A stretch of 42,432 bases of DNA, taken from contig CAIVEW010000090.1 of assembly GCA_903905065.1 (NCBI GenBank), forward strand, positions 1-42,432, in the 5' to 3' direction. Below, piece after piece: positions 25,693-34,093 of the stretch (the stretch's first letter is position 1; each line of letters begins with the position of its first letter). The DNA comes from an uncultured Bacteroidota bacterium (GTDB lineage Bacteria; Bacteroidota; Bacteroidia; Chitinophagales; Chitinophagaceae). The translations under genes and the position numbers were made by a program. The notes beneath the pieces are model-generated. The model was not told where the DNA came from and ran no database searches. It saw nothing but the letters and a program-made list of their open reading frames with translations.

Positions 25693-26430
25693 TCAGGCGT
25701 TTCTGTATTTTATCAACCCCTGTTCCATCATCGAATATACCTTTTGTTTTAGTTCCGGCAGATCAGCCAGAGTCATATTCTGCACCGGAACGGGGTCGAG
25801 ATAAACAACCCTGTTGCGGCCGGGCCATATCTTCCACCAGGCACTGTAGTGCCACCGGTCGAGCGTATCGGGAAAAATAACGGGCAAAACCGGCGTCTGT
25901 GTATCGATCGCGAGCCGGAAGGCGCCATCATAAAAGCTTTTTAGCGGGTTGCCGGTCTCATTAAAAGTGCCCTCCGCGAAAATGAGAATGTCTGACTCCT
26001 TTTTCAGCACCCGCCACATGAGCCGCATACTTTTGGCCCGGCTATGGTCGCTGCTCCGGTCCACCATGATCACCACCTGCCGGTAGAGAAATCCCATGAG
26101 TGGCACTTTGGAAAATTCTTTTTTCCCTAAAGCCCTGAAATAACCCGGAAGGCCTGCAAACACTACTACAGCGTCCAGGTAGGAAATATGATTGGCGACC
26201 ACAACATACCTGCCGGCTGGTGGTTTTGCAGACAATACCTTCATGGGCATGCCTACCAGCCATAACCAACTTTTTGCCCAATACCGGATAACAACATAAA
26301 GCGTCCGCCTGGCCGCTATGTTATTGCCAATACTGATGAGCAGGAAAAAAGGGAAATTAATAAACAACCCAATAAGAAAAACGATCACCGCATAAACGGC
26401 GTAAACAGGCTGCACTATCTTCTTGAACAT
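25693..26430 (-). CDS. plsC: 1-acyl-sn-glycerol-3-phosphate acyltransferase (PlsC family)
   Basis: Transfers an acyl group to lysophosphatidic acid (or a related lysolipid) at the inner membrane, in phospholipid synthesis. 245 residues with an N-terminal hydrophobic region (~8-38). Acyltransferase motif I is NHISYLD (80-86, the H-x4-D dyad), motif III is FAEGTFNE (151-158, the EGT box), and PVLPVIFPDTLDRWH (~175-190) corresponds to motif IV. The start ATG at 26430 is 11 bases after the stop of the 4-TM gene, so the two are co-transcribed. Other members of this family acylate ornithine lipids, so the exact acceptor is inferred. The downstream 215 bases (25478-25692) are AT-rich, with a partial AAGCCCC repeat near 25607. 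Confidence 0.9.
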   Translation of the reverse strand: MFKKIVQPVYAVYAVIVFLIGLFINFPFFLLISIGNNIAARRTLYVVIRYWAKSWLWLVGMPMKVLSAKPPAGRYVVVANHISYLDAVVVFAGLPGYFRALGKKEFSKVPLMGFLYRQVVIMVDRSSDHSRAKSMRLMWRVLKKESDILIFAEGTFNETGNPLKSFYDGAFRLAIDTQTPVLPVIFPDTLDRWHYSAWWKIWPGRNRVVYLDPVPVQNMTLADLPELKQKVYSMMEQGLIKYRNA

Positions 26431-26441
26431 ACCTGCCCGGA

Positions 26442-26915
26442 CTAATTCAAATGAGGGATATTGGGGCGGCCTACCAGCTGCTTTCCTTCCCAGGGTATGG
26501 TGGCAACAAAGATGACCAGCGCTACAAAAATGAACCAGAACATGCGTTTGAATTTCCGGTCGTCGTCCATGTTCTTCTTGGCGACTGTATAGCCCATATG
26601 CACCAGGATTATCGCTATGATCATGCCCACGCTATGCTCCACGGCCCAAAAGCGCTTATATGGGTCTTTCATTACGTCTCCGCCATTAAGCAGGCCCACA
26701 GCATATACTTTGAAATAATAAAGCAGCAATCCAAATAGCAACTGCAGGTCACAGCAGATCAGCAGTACCAGTGCTGTTTGTTTATTGCTGCTTTTGAATT
26801 TCTTCTTCCCCAACATTCCCACGAGGCTTTGCACCACTACGATAAACGCAAAAAGTAAAATCAGGTAACGGAGTATACTATGGAAATAAAGAAAGTAGTT
26901 CACAGAAGATTGCAT
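26442..26915 (-). CDS. Four-helix membrane protein with conserved His, cytochrome b561-like
   Basis: 157 residues and four TM helices (about 8-33, 47-72, 92-110 and 122-142). His12 (YFHSILRYL) and His94/His106 (VEHSVGM, LVHMGY) sit in helices in positions that could ligate haem; similar Bacteroidota proteins are often labelled cytochrome b. There is no CxxCH or other cofactor motif. A C-terminal WEGKQLVGRPNIPHL tail follows the last helix. Function unproven. It is upstream of plsC in the same transcription unit and has no clear promoter motif. Confidence 0.72.
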   Translation of the reverse strand: MQSSVNYFLYFHSILRYLILLFAFIVVVQSLVGMLGKKKFKSSNKQTALVLLICCDLQLLFGLLLYYFKVYAVGLLNGGDVMKDPYKRFWAVEHSVGMIIAIILVHMGYTVAKKNMDDDRKFKRMFWFIFVALVIFVATIPWEGKQLVGRPNIPHLN

Positions 26916-27007
26916 ACCAGATATTTTATATGATAAAGATAATATTGATTTTTGACTTTGTATGTAAAAATGGGTAAAGATTACAGCAACGGGGGAGAAT
27001 AAAAAAA

Positions 27008-27535
27008 TTACCAGTTCATCCTTTCGCGCAACTGCCGGATGTGCTCTGTGTGATGCTTACCATGCCACGCATACAGCGCCACCATCTCCCATAACGGAAA
27101 GCTGCGGTTGTGCTCCGGGTGAATATAGGTACGCTGCCAGTCGGCGGGGCTCATATTGCGGAGAACGGACACCATCCTGCGGTGCATGGTATGCAGCATG
27201 GTCACAGAAATATTCACCGGCACAAGCTGCACATCAGGCAGCGCCGCCCATGCGTTCTCGTCATAAGGCTTTACGATGGGGCTGTCTTCAGTAAGCGCCA
27301 GCTTCAGCCTGATGTATGCGTTCATATGGCTGTCTGCCACATGATGCACCACTTGCTGAATGGTCCAGCCGCCCTCGCGGTAGGGTACCTGTAGCTGTTT
27401 TTCGTCCAGGTTTTCAATACAGGCATCCATCCATGATGGCAGTACCTCCAGTATCTTTATCCATTCCGCGATCAGTTCGGGAGTTGCGCCGTCAGGCTTC
27501 TGGTAGCGCCCGATCGGGTATTTCAAATGCTCCAT
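27008..27535 (-). CDS. YfiT/BstA-like DinB-family metal-dependent protein (putative bacillithiol transferase)
   Basis: 175 residues from the ATG at 27535 (MEHLKYPIGRY matches the family's MxxLxYPIGxF start; in-frame upstream ATGs at 27547 and 27553 are less likely). DinB four-helix bundle with metal-binding His: HH64-65 in VVHHVADSH and HGKHHTEH (158-165) near the C-terminus. Known YfiT/BstA relatives are Zn/Ni hydrolases or thiol S-transferases using bacillithiol; whether this organism makes bacillithiol cannot be told here. It lies 23 bases downstream of the SGNH-like lipoprotein gene. Confidence 0.88.
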   Translation of the reverse strand: MEHLKYPIGRYQKPDGATPELIAEWIKILEVLPSWMDACIENLDEKQLQVPYREGGWTIQQVVHHVADSHMNAYIRLKLALTEDSPIVKPYDENAWAALPDVQLVPVNISVTMLHTMHRRMVSVLRNMSPADWQRTYIHPEHNRSFPLWEMVALYAWHGKHHTEHIRQLRERMNW

Positions 27536-27558
27536 GCTATCTTCCATAAGCACTTTGT

Positions 27559-28545
27559 TTAGTTGAGATGTTCGTAAAATTCCACTTCGTTGTCCGATGG
27601 CCGGTAAACTTTCTGTATTCTCGAAAACCGGTTACGCTGGGTAAAGAAATAGTTCAGTATGTCTTCGCCACTGGTGCAAACGATCAGGATATCGGGCTCG
27701 GTGAATCTTGCTTTTTGCATGTAGAGGTCCAGGTAATCTTCCATGGTGTAGTTCTGATAGCCGGCATTGATGATCTCCTTTGTCGGATACTTTTGCTGCA
27801 GCAGGTACGTAGGGATCAGCTTATCATCAAGATCGGGACAGGAGACTCCGGTGTTTCCCATGATCAGCACCCGTATTTTCTTTTTCGGAAAGGTAAGGTC
27901 GTGGTCCATACGCAAACCCTGAGAGTTCGTAGTGATGTGATACTTCACATTCTTGTCGGCATCGATTACCTCATCTTCTTTAGGCGGCATATCACCGAAC
28001 GTAACTGGCTTGGGGCCGGGAGGAAACTTCTTGTTATTCTTGAAACAATCGTAGCCGGCCATCAGGTAGGTAAGCTGCTCACCAACGAACGCAGCGCCAT
28101 CTTTCGACCAGTTATCATCTGACGCCATTTGCGAGATGGCCTCCGCCTTTTGTGCCAGTATAGCCGGGGTCATATCCAGGTATTCAATACCCATCATGTT
28201 ACAGGATTGCGTGATAAACGGGATCCCATAAGTATTGGCTAGGGTTAGCGACTTGCCAACATTGGGCGACATGACCAGCACAACGAGCTTTACCCCGTCC
28301 CGGTCTGTTTCGGTAGCCAATGCACGGAGTGATTGTTTATATCTTTCCTGCAGGTCTTTATACAGCTTTTCTCCGTTAGGCTGCCGTAATATTTCATCGG
28401 TAGGCATTTTAGGATATTTCTCTGCGAGCGACTTCCTGGCCATATCAAGCGTGAGGCTGCCAAGGCTCTTTTTGCCGGAATTACCGCCGCAGGAGAGCAA
28501 CAGGAAAAAAGCAGGCAGCAGTAAAATTGTTTTTGTGATGCGCAT
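27559..28545 (-). CDS. Lipoprotein with SGNH/GDSL-like hydrolase domain, nucleophile motif degenerate
   Basis: 328 residues from the ATG at 28545. Lipobox LLLSC (Cys19), so lipid-anchored. The N-terminal half is helical and rich in Lys/Asp; the C-terminal half (~195-328) has an SGNH-like layout: NSQGLRMDHDLTFP, then RVLIMGNTGVSCPD where block I GDSxT should be, INAGYQNYTMEDYL as block II, and PDILIVCTSGEDILNYF where GxND should be. The nucleophile Ser position and the Asn/Asp of blocks III and V are not clearly kept, so hydrolase activity is uncertain. It is upstream of the YfiT-like gene in one unit. The domain could bind rather than cleave glycans or lipids. Confidence 0.62.
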   Translation of the reverse strand: MRITKTILLLPAFFLLLSCGGNSGKKSLGSLTLDMARKSLAEKYPKMPTDEILRQPNGEKLYKDLQERYKQSLRALATETDRDGVKLVVLVMSPNVGKSLTLANTYGIPFITQSCNMMGIEYLDMTPAILAQKAEAISQMASDDNWSKDGAAFVGEQLTYLMAGYDCFKNNKKFPPGPKPVTFGDMPPKEDEVIDADKNVKYHITTNSQGLRMDHDLTFPKKKIRVLIMGNTGVSCPDLDDKLIPTYLLQQKYPTKEIINAGYQNYTMEDYLDLYMQKARFTEPDILIVCTSGEDILNYFFTQRNRFSRIQKVYRPSDNEVEFYEHLN

Positions 28546-28641
28546 AAAAAGCAGGAGGATACAGGCAATAACGCTGATAAAAATAAGCATAAAAAGCCGA
28601 AATCCTAAACAGGACTATATTGACCTCGTATTATGCTCTTG

Positions 28642-28667
28642 TAGGGGCGCTATGCATTGCGCCTCTA
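28642..28667. repeat. TAGRGGCGCWATGCAT palindromic repeat
   Basis: 26-base imperfect palindrome centred on ATGCAT with arms TAGGGGCGC / GCGCCTCTA (one mismatch each side). Resembles the GTAGAGACGTTGCA palindrome at 31788 in layout (TAGAG ... TGCA ... CTCTA). Confidence 0.6.
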
Positions 28668-28702
28668 AGTCTTTACAAATATTTGGCGCCCTCATAAAAA
28701 CG

Positions 28703-28729
28703 GAAAAGCTGCCCGGTGGGCAGCTTTTC
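28703..28729 (-). terminator. Strong terminator of the PstS-like/TPR unit
   Basis: Perfect 12-bp stem GAAAAGCTGCCC / GGGCAGCTTTTC with a 3-base GGT loop, 15 bases beyond the TPR gene stop. Confidence 0.82.
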
Positions 28730-28744
28730 AATTATCAGGAGTTC

Positions 28745-30361
28745 TTATTTTTTAGTTTTGGTGGCCGGTTGCTTTTTAGGTGCATTTGCGGCCTTTTCCA
28801 TTTCTTCCAGGTCCTTCAGGGCTTTGTCGTTAGGGTCTATCGCCTTGATCTTTTCTTTGTAAATATTCATATTCTCTTTGTCCTTCTTGTTGTAGAAGTA
28901 ATACATCAGGTATTCATAGGGCCCTTTCAGCTCATTCTTCTTTTCATAGTTATCACCGCCCACTTTGTCAAACCACTTCATGAAGTAAGGAACAGCTGCT
29001 CCCGAAGTCGCATCAGAGTCAATAGCTTCTGCTATACGTCCCTGCCAATAAGGGATAGACGGCTGGTCAGGGTACTTAACTGCAAAATCGTTGTATGATT
29101 TCATGGCATTATCATAGTTCTTGCAGTAATAGTACATGATACCCCTCCAGGCATAGTCGGCAGGCTGGGTTCCTGGGTTAGCTTTGATCAGGTTATCATA
29201 CCATGCAGCAGAATTGCAATAGTCTTTTCTGGTCTTAAAGGCTTCTGCTATCTGGCGGTAGATGTCAGTTTTGGTTGCCCCGGTATCGCCCGCTACGCCT
29301 TTGTTGTAATAAGCCACTGCAGAATCAAGCATACCCATTTTCAGGAAGAGCTTTCCAACGTTCACGTAATCGGACGGGAGTATTTTTGACTGGTCTTTGC
29401 GCGATAGCCAAATACGAATGTTCTTGATCGCATCTACCGAATCGCCGCATTGTGCTTCTGAGAAACCGAGTATACCATACAATTCGGTTTTCTTTTCCAT
29501 GTCCGTAATGTCGTTGATCATGCTCTTAGACATAGTCACAGCATCGCAATAGCTCTGCGCCAGGAATTCGGCTTCCATATAATTGATCTTATCTGTAGGT
29601 GTTTTATCAGAAAGTTCAAAGTACTTCTGGATGTTGTCCAATCCTTGTTTGTACTTGCCTGAACTGCCAAAAGCCCTGGCCAGCGCCTTGTAAGGCAGCG
29701 GGTTCGTAGCATCTGCATCCTTCGCTTTTGCGTAGTTGTCCAGTGCGCTCTGGTAGTTCTTGGCTTCATACCACAGGTCACCAATGCGGGTAAAGGCCAG
29801 CGAGTTCTTCGCGTCCTTTTCTGTTACCGACTCATAGTTGGTCATGGCATCGCCGCCGCCACCCGGAATCTTACGGAAAGCATCGGCCAGGCCAATGTGC
29901 GTGCTTGCTTCGTCAGGGTTCTTTGTTAGTACGTCTTTGTACCAAAATATGGCCTGCTGATAGTCGCCGCCCTGTGTATAAGTGATCGCATCAGCAGCGT
30001 ATTTCTCTGCCTGCCATTCCTTCTTTCTCGACTTAGCCGCCAGGTCCCTAGCTATCTGCATCCCTTTTGCCGCTTCTTTATTTACAAATGCCACGCGCGC
30101 AGTGCCGGAAATGTTGGCTATGTCTTCCGGAAATTTGGAGAAGGTGGCAGCCGCCTTTGCTGCATCGCCGTCCTGTATATAACACAGGCCAAGATAATAA
30201 TTGGCAAGCGGGTCTGAGGCAAGCGGCAAAAGAATGCGCTCTGCACTCTGGAATTTCTCGTAATTGTACATTTTAATACCGTCCTGCACAGACTGTGCTA
30301 CGGCGCCTATGCTGAAGACCATCGCGATAAGCATCATCATTACTTTTCTGTTGTTGTACAT
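28745..30361 (-). CDS. Tetratricopeptide-repeat protein, secreted
   Basis: 538 residues. Signal peptide (MLIAMVFSIGAVAQ, to ~23). About ten TPR-like units follow, each with the A-x2-Y...G/A-x3-A spacing, for example YYLGLCYIQDGDAAKAAATF, AIFWYKDVLTKNPDEASTHI and YAWRGIMYYYCKNYDNAMKSY. The C-terminus is basic and Ala/Lys-rich (APKKQPATKTKK). TPR proteins of this kind are scaffold proteins of the Bacteroidota envelope. It starts 33 bases after the PstS-like gene and ends at a strong terminator, so the two form a unit. A phosphate- or envelope-sensing role is only a guess. Confidence 0.9.
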   Translation of the reverse strand: MYNNRKVMMMLIAMVFSIGAVAQSVQDGIKMYNYEKFQSAERILLPLASDPLANYYLGLCYIQDGDAAKAAATFSKFPEDIANISGTARVAFVNKEAAKGMQIARDLAAKSRKKEWQAEKYAADAITYTQGGDYQQAIFWYKDVLTKNPDEASTHIGLADAFRKIPGGGGDAMTNYESVTEKDAKNSLAFTRIGDLWYEAKNYQSALDNYAKAKDADATNPLPYKALARAFGSSGKYKQGLDNIQKYFELSDKTPTDKINYMEAEFLAQSYCDAVTMSKSMINDITDMEKKTELYGILGFSEAQCGDSVDAIKNIRIWLSRKDQSKILPSDYVNVGKLFLKMGMLDSAVAYYNKGVAGDTGATKTDIYRQIAEAFKTRKDYCNSAAWYDNLIKANPGTQPADYAWRGIMYYYCKNYDNAMKSYNDFAVKYPDQPSIPYWQGRIAEAIDSDATSGAAVPYFMKWFDKVGGDNYEKKNELKGPYEYLMYYFYNKKDKENMNIYKEKIKAIDPNDKALKDLEEMEKAANAPKKQPATKTKK

Positions 30362-30394
30362 CTTAGTACGTTTATGATTTTTGTTTGTTAATAA

Positions 30395-31300
30395 TTACTG
30401 ATTCTTGATCTCTGCCTCTCTTATTATCATCTCCGATCTCAACGGGAACATATGCGCATATTTGAAGATCAATTGCCCGCGCTGCTCCGCTAAAAAGTTT
30501 GCAAAACCCGTGCCGAGACCCGGGTAACTTTCCCTGTTGATATAATATAACGTGCGGTACAGCGGATATGTTTTAAGTGCCAGGTAAGCCTGGTAAGGCT
30601 TTAAAAACTCCCCGGTACTATCATTTTTTATCGCCACAACTCTTACAGAATTAACAAATGCACCCGTATTATTGGGGTCGTTCTTATCACTTACATAGTT
30701 AAGGCCCACAAAACCGATCGCGTTGGGATTTTTGGCCACATAATCCACGACCTCATTATTTCCTTTAGCCGCGAATACATTGCTCCCAAGCTTATCACCT
30801 CTCAGCAAAGAATCCATCACATAGCGCACCGTGCTGGATGCCTGGTTGTCGAAAACTACTGTGTACTTTGTTTTATAAACACCGGTCAGTATCCCTCTGA
30901 GTACGTTCTTGTCCAAAATGCTGTCCGCCGAACTATTGTTCACAATAACCGCTATTGCATCCCGGGCTATACCCATTGACGTTACATATATTTTCTGCTG
31001 CACACACTGGTCCTTTTCCGCCTTGGTCAGCGGCCGGGCAACAACTATGATACGTGCTTTATTATCAAAATAGTCCTTAAAGCACTCTGCCTCAGGCTTG
31101 TAATGTATGTTTATTTTAGCATCAGGATAACTGCTGTCAAAGACCTTCAATTGCTCATCGATCACCGGCTGATAGGTTTCATCCACCGAAATATCTATCG
31201 TCCCTTTGCCCAGCGTATCCGTATTCTTTGGCGCATCATCCCCACACGAAAACAGGGCAACTACACACATTAAGAAAAGAATATTTTTTAGCAAATGCAT
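30395..31300 (-). CDS. PstS-like phosphate-binding-family lipoprotein
   Basis: 301 residues from the ATG at 31300; an upstream TTG at 31312 is rejected. Lipobox LFSC (Cys19). Periplasmic binding protein type II fold of the PstS family: GTIDISVDETYQPVIDEQL (~36-54), IVVARPLTKAE (~91-101), GIARDAIAVIVNN (~118-130) and GLGTGFANFLAEQRGQLIF (~263-281) near the C-terminus. No pstC, pstA or pstB accompanies it. It is followed by a TPR gene and preceded by a small 2-TM protein. Bacteroidota often keep such orphan PstS-like lipoproteins near TonB/TPR genes. The ligand is unproven; phosphate is inferred from the family. Confidence 0.85.
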   Translation of the reverse strand: MHLLKNILFLMCVVALFSCGDDAPKNTDTLGKGTIDISVDETYQPVIDEQLKVFDSSYPDAKINIHYKPEAECFKDYFDNKARIIVVARPLTKAEKDQCVQQKIYVTSMGIARDAIAVIVNNSSADSILDKNVLRGILTGVYKTKYTVVFDNQASSTVRYVMDSLLRGDKLGSNVFAAKGNNEVVDYVAKNPNAIGFVGLNYVSDKNDPNNTGAFVNSVRVVAIKNDSTGEFLKPYQAYLALKTYPLYRTLYYINRESYPGLGTGFANFLAEQRGQLIFKYAHMFPLRSEMIIREAEIKNQ

Positions 31301-31436
31301 AAGGGGACGCAATTTTACTTATTAATTTAAAGAATAAAGATGCTGATATCTGTTGTAACAATTATTTAACAGCGGTAGCGGCCTCCGGGCCTTTTGGCAT
31401 CAATTATCAGCGGGTTCGCCCCATTTTGTTGCATCA

Positions 31437-31691
31437 TTATTTTTTTCTATTCTGTAAAATATCCTGCCAACCACGGTAGAAACGGAAACAACCACCCACT
31501 ATCATCATCCCACACAATACATAAGTGATCGTCGTGTACAGCACACCAGGAGGAATACTATAAACACCAAAAGACCTCGTAACCATTATCACAATGCCTA
31601 TAGCCACATAGAATACCCCCATTCCTAAATCTAGCGGAGTGCGAAAACCCCTCCGTGACCTTTGCCGTTCATTGCTTTCTCCGTAACTCAT
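31437..31691 (-). CDS. Small two-TM protein of unknown function
   Basis: 84 residues from the ATG at 31691 (MSYGESNERQRSRRGF); a longer in-frame opening to 31823 would run through the GTAGAGACGTTGCA palindrome and is not credible. The N-terminal ~20 residues are basic and polar. Two hydrophobic helices follow (about 24-40 and 51-67), then a short basic tail (QDILQNRKK). No family recognised. It precedes the PstS-like gene by 136 bases and has its own consensus promoter, so it is likely expressed. Confidence 0.75.
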   Translation of the reverse strand: MSYGESNERQRSRRGFRTPLDLGMGVFYVAIGIVIMVTRSFGVYSIPPGVLYTTITYVLCGMMIVGGCFRFYRGWQDILQNRKK

Positions 31692-31708
31692 TTTTTTAAA
31701 TTGGGTTG

Positions 31709-31742
31709 CAAAATTACTATTTATAATATCCTGTGAACAAAA
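31709..31742 (-). promoter_or_regulatory. Consensus promoter of the small 2-TM protein
   Basis: Minus strand TTTTG (31742-31738), 21 bases, TAATTTTG (31716-31709); full match to TTTG-N19-21-TAnnTTTG. Transcription would start about ten bases before the ATG at 31691. Confidence 0.65.
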
Positions 31743-31787
31743 TTTATTTGATGGTATCCGCCTCAATTTTTTGGTACCCCACCCTAC

Positions 31788-31816
31788 GTAGAGACGTTGC
31801 ATTGCAACGTCTCTAC
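31788..31816. repeat. GTAGAGACGTTGCA perfect palindromic repeat
   Basis: 14-bp perfect arms GTAGAGACGTTGCA / TGCAACGTCTCTAC with a single central T. Intergenic, between the 2-TM gene promoter and the MuiA-like gene. Confidence 0.8.
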
Positions 31817-31934
31817 ACACCACAACACACCATTATTGTACAAGATGCCCACCTGCCTAAATTCCACAGAAAATACTACAACTCACGAAAAAAACTTTCT
31901 ATTGCGTCGCGAAACCTTCTGGTTTTCACTTTTG

Positions 31935-31958
31935 AACCTGCCTGCCGTCAGGCAGGTT
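31935..31958. repeat. AACCTGCCTG-CCGT-CAGGCAGGTT palindromic repeat
   Basis: Perfect 10-bp arms with a 4-base loop; same family as 19232-19253. Lies 107 bases upstream of the MuiA-like ATG. Confidence 0.75.
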
Positions 31959-32064
31959 TTGACTTGATCCAAAGACATAAATAATTGTTAACTATTTGAA
32001 ACTGCTGATATACTACTTATGGAATTTCTACCTTTCTATCTCTCTTTCTAAAAAACCACACTTT

Positions 32065-33714
32065 ATGGCACAGGCACGCATCACTTTAACCGGATCATTC
32101 CTATTGTTTGCAGGCTGCCTTTATGCACAGCCGCAACAGAAACTGAACATTGAGCAGGCAACGGTATTCCTTAGTGGAGCAGAGCTCACCAGCACCGCGA
32201 AAGTGACACTGGTAAAAGGCGAGAACGAATTCATATTCACCAATGTAGCCGGCGACGTAAACAGCCAGAGCCTTACAGTAAGCGCCACAAATGGTGTGGT
32301 GGTAGAGGCGGCCACTTTCCAGAACAACTACCTGGCAGCCGAGGTGCTCTCTCCCCGCGCTACCATACTAAAAGACAGTATAGAGCAGCTCGGTGTGGAC
32401 ACCCAACTGGTGCACAATAAACTAATGGTACTGGGTCATGAGAGTGGTTCGATATGGAAGAACTCGCAGGTGAGCGGGGCTAACACCGGCCTGTCGGTGG
32501 CAGAATTGCAAAAATACCTGGACCTCATAGACACGAAAATGGAGGCGATACTTGACAAGCAGGATGTGGAAAAAGCTAAACTGAAGAAACTGAAGGACCA
32601 CCTCACAAAGCTGGGCCAACAACTCACCGAAGAGCAAGGCAAGGGCTACCAGCCCGGTGGGCAACTACTGGTGAAGTTTTATGCTAAGGAAGCCACCACC
32701 GCAGACATTGCCGTGGACTACGTAGTGCCGCACGCAGGTTGGAGCCCCACCTACGATATTTTTGCGGATGATGCCAACGGGCCTGTGAAACTGTTTTATA
32801 AAGCCAATATCTTTCAGAACAGCGGTGTAAAATGGAACAATGTGCGGCTTAGCCTATCCACCGGGGACCCTAATGAGGGCGCTCAGGCACCTACTATGAA
32901 TCCGTGGTACCTGGCTTTTTATTATCCACAAACTAATGGTTATGCAAATATGTCTGCTAATGCACCCGGAATGTATAAAAGCAAGAGAGCTGAAGAAGTT
33001 AACATAGGTGGAGGAAGAACTAGCGGCACAGAATATATGATTGATGGATTAATAGTTCAGGGAACATCTGGCATGAACGAATATGTATCTGTTGACAATG
33101 CGGGAATAAATACCTCTTTCGACATAGACCTCCCCTACACAATCCCCAGCGATGGCCAGCAGCACCTGGTAGCTATAAAGAAGTATGAGCTGCCGGCTAC
33201 TTACCGCTACTATGCTGTACCGAAAATGGATAAAGACGCCTTCCTGCAGGCGCAGATCACCAACTGGGAAGACCTGAACCTCCTGCCCGGCAAATCCAAT
33301 ATTTTTTATGAAGGCACCTACGTAGGCCAGGGAAACATTGACGTGCGCAACGTCACCGATACCATGACCCTCTCACTGGGCAGGGATAAAAAAATAGTGG
33401 TAAAAAGAAACCGCGACACCAAGCTGCGCAGCGTGAAAACAATAGGCACCAACATTCGGGAAACTTTCTCCTATACCATCACCGTGCGCAACACCCGCAA
33501 AGAAGCCATAAACCTGATCGTGCAGGACCAACAGCCCGTGAGCAATGACAAAGACATTGTAATAGACGAAAAAGACGCCGGCACCTCAGAGTATAACGAT
33601 ACTACCGGCATGATGAAATGGGCATTGCAATTGGTGCCGAATGAAACAAAGAATGTTTCGTTTGGGTATACTGTAAGATACCCGAGGGGGAAGACAGTGG
33701 TGGGTTTGAGATAG
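32065..33714 (+). CDS. MuiA-family DUF4140/DUF4139 protein with TonB-plug-like insert
   Basis: 549 residues from the ATG at 32065; a codon at 31996 in the same frame gives an implausible leader. Signal peptide to ~24 (GCLYAQ). N-terminal DUF4140 domain (QATVFLSGAELTSTAKVTL, ~33-51), a charged coiled coil (~150-205), and a DUF4139 domain beginning DYVVPHAGWSPTYDIFADD (~220-238), LSLSTGDP (~272-279) and continuing after an insert to the C-terminus. Residues ~290-350 interrupt it with GGGRTSGTEYMIDGLIVQG, which resembles the plug region of TonB-dependent receptors. The DNA there is AT-richer than its flanks. The mucoidy-inhibitor role of MuiA is a family label only. Confidence 0.88.
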   Translation: MAQARITLTGSFLLFAGCLYAQPQQKLNIEQATVFLSGAELTSTAKVTLVKGENEFIFTNVAGDVNSQSLTVSATNGVVVEAATFQNNYLAAEVLSPRATILKDSIEQLGVDTQLVHNKLMVLGHESGSIWKNSQVSGANTGLSVAELQKYLDLIDTKMEAILDKQDVEKAKLKKLKDHLTKLGQQLTEEQGKGYQPGGQLLVKFYAKEATTADIAVDYVVPHAGWSPTYDIFADDANGPVKLFYKANIFQNSGVKWNNVRLSLSTGDPNEGAQAPTMNPWYLAFYYPQTNGYANMSANAPGMYKSKRAEEVNIGGGRTSGTEYMIDGLIVQGTSGMNEYVSVDNAGINTSFDIDLPYTIPSDGQQHLVAIKKYELPATYRYYAVPKMDKDAFLQAQITNWEDLNLLPGKSNIFYEGTYVGQGNIDVRNVTDTMTLSLGRDKKIVVKRNRDTKLRSVKTIGTNIRETFSYTITVRNTRKEAINLIVQDQQPVSNDKDIVIDEKDAGTSEYNDTTGMMKWALQLVPNETKNVSFGYTVRYPRGKTVVGLR

Positions 33715-34093
33715 ATGTATTCCTATTAAACATCAAATTTTGGCAGTCTAATTGGATTTAGAAATTTTCCTCTTGGGACCCCTCTCAGCCCCACTGGTCC
33801 TCGTTTGCAACAGCCTGTCCCGAAAGCTTTCGGGAGTGCCACACCTTAGTATGCAGAATATTCAAAGAATCAGGAGAGAAGCATTAGGGCAGAAAAAGCG
33901 CAAAACCGGGAAGCAAAAGCGCAATGAAATACAGTATTGTTTTCTTCTAACTAAATAAAAATCAGCAACTTATAAAAACAGGAAGCGAAAAAAATAAAAT
34001 TTCTAATGAAAAATGCGTAATTTAAACACTAGCCGGGAGAAGGAAAATAGTCGAAGTTCGACAGCAAGCTAAGCCCCTTCGAGGGCTTGGGGG
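33715..34093. other. Intergenic stretch with repeats, no supported gene
   Basis: Contains the TCCCGAAAGCTTTCGGGA palindrome (33818-33835), an A-rich segment (33880-34020) and the AAGCCCC repeat (34071-34097, overlapping the end of the next gene). A 68-codon plus-strand opening here runs through the palindrome and has no coding character. Confidence 0.6.
33818..33835. repeat. TCCCGAAAGCTTTCGGGA perfect palindrome
   Basis: 18-base perfect palindrome, two changes from TCCCGATAGCTATCGGGA at 24601. Confidence 0.75.

Noticed and set aside
31733-31984. 83-codon plus-strand open frame upstream of the MuiA-like gene
   Set aside because: Runs through two palindromic repeats (31788 and 31935) and has no recognisable composition or start context.
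33752-33958. 68-codon plus-strand open frame
   Set aside because: Includes the TCCCGAAAGCTTTCGGGA palindrome and lacks coding character.
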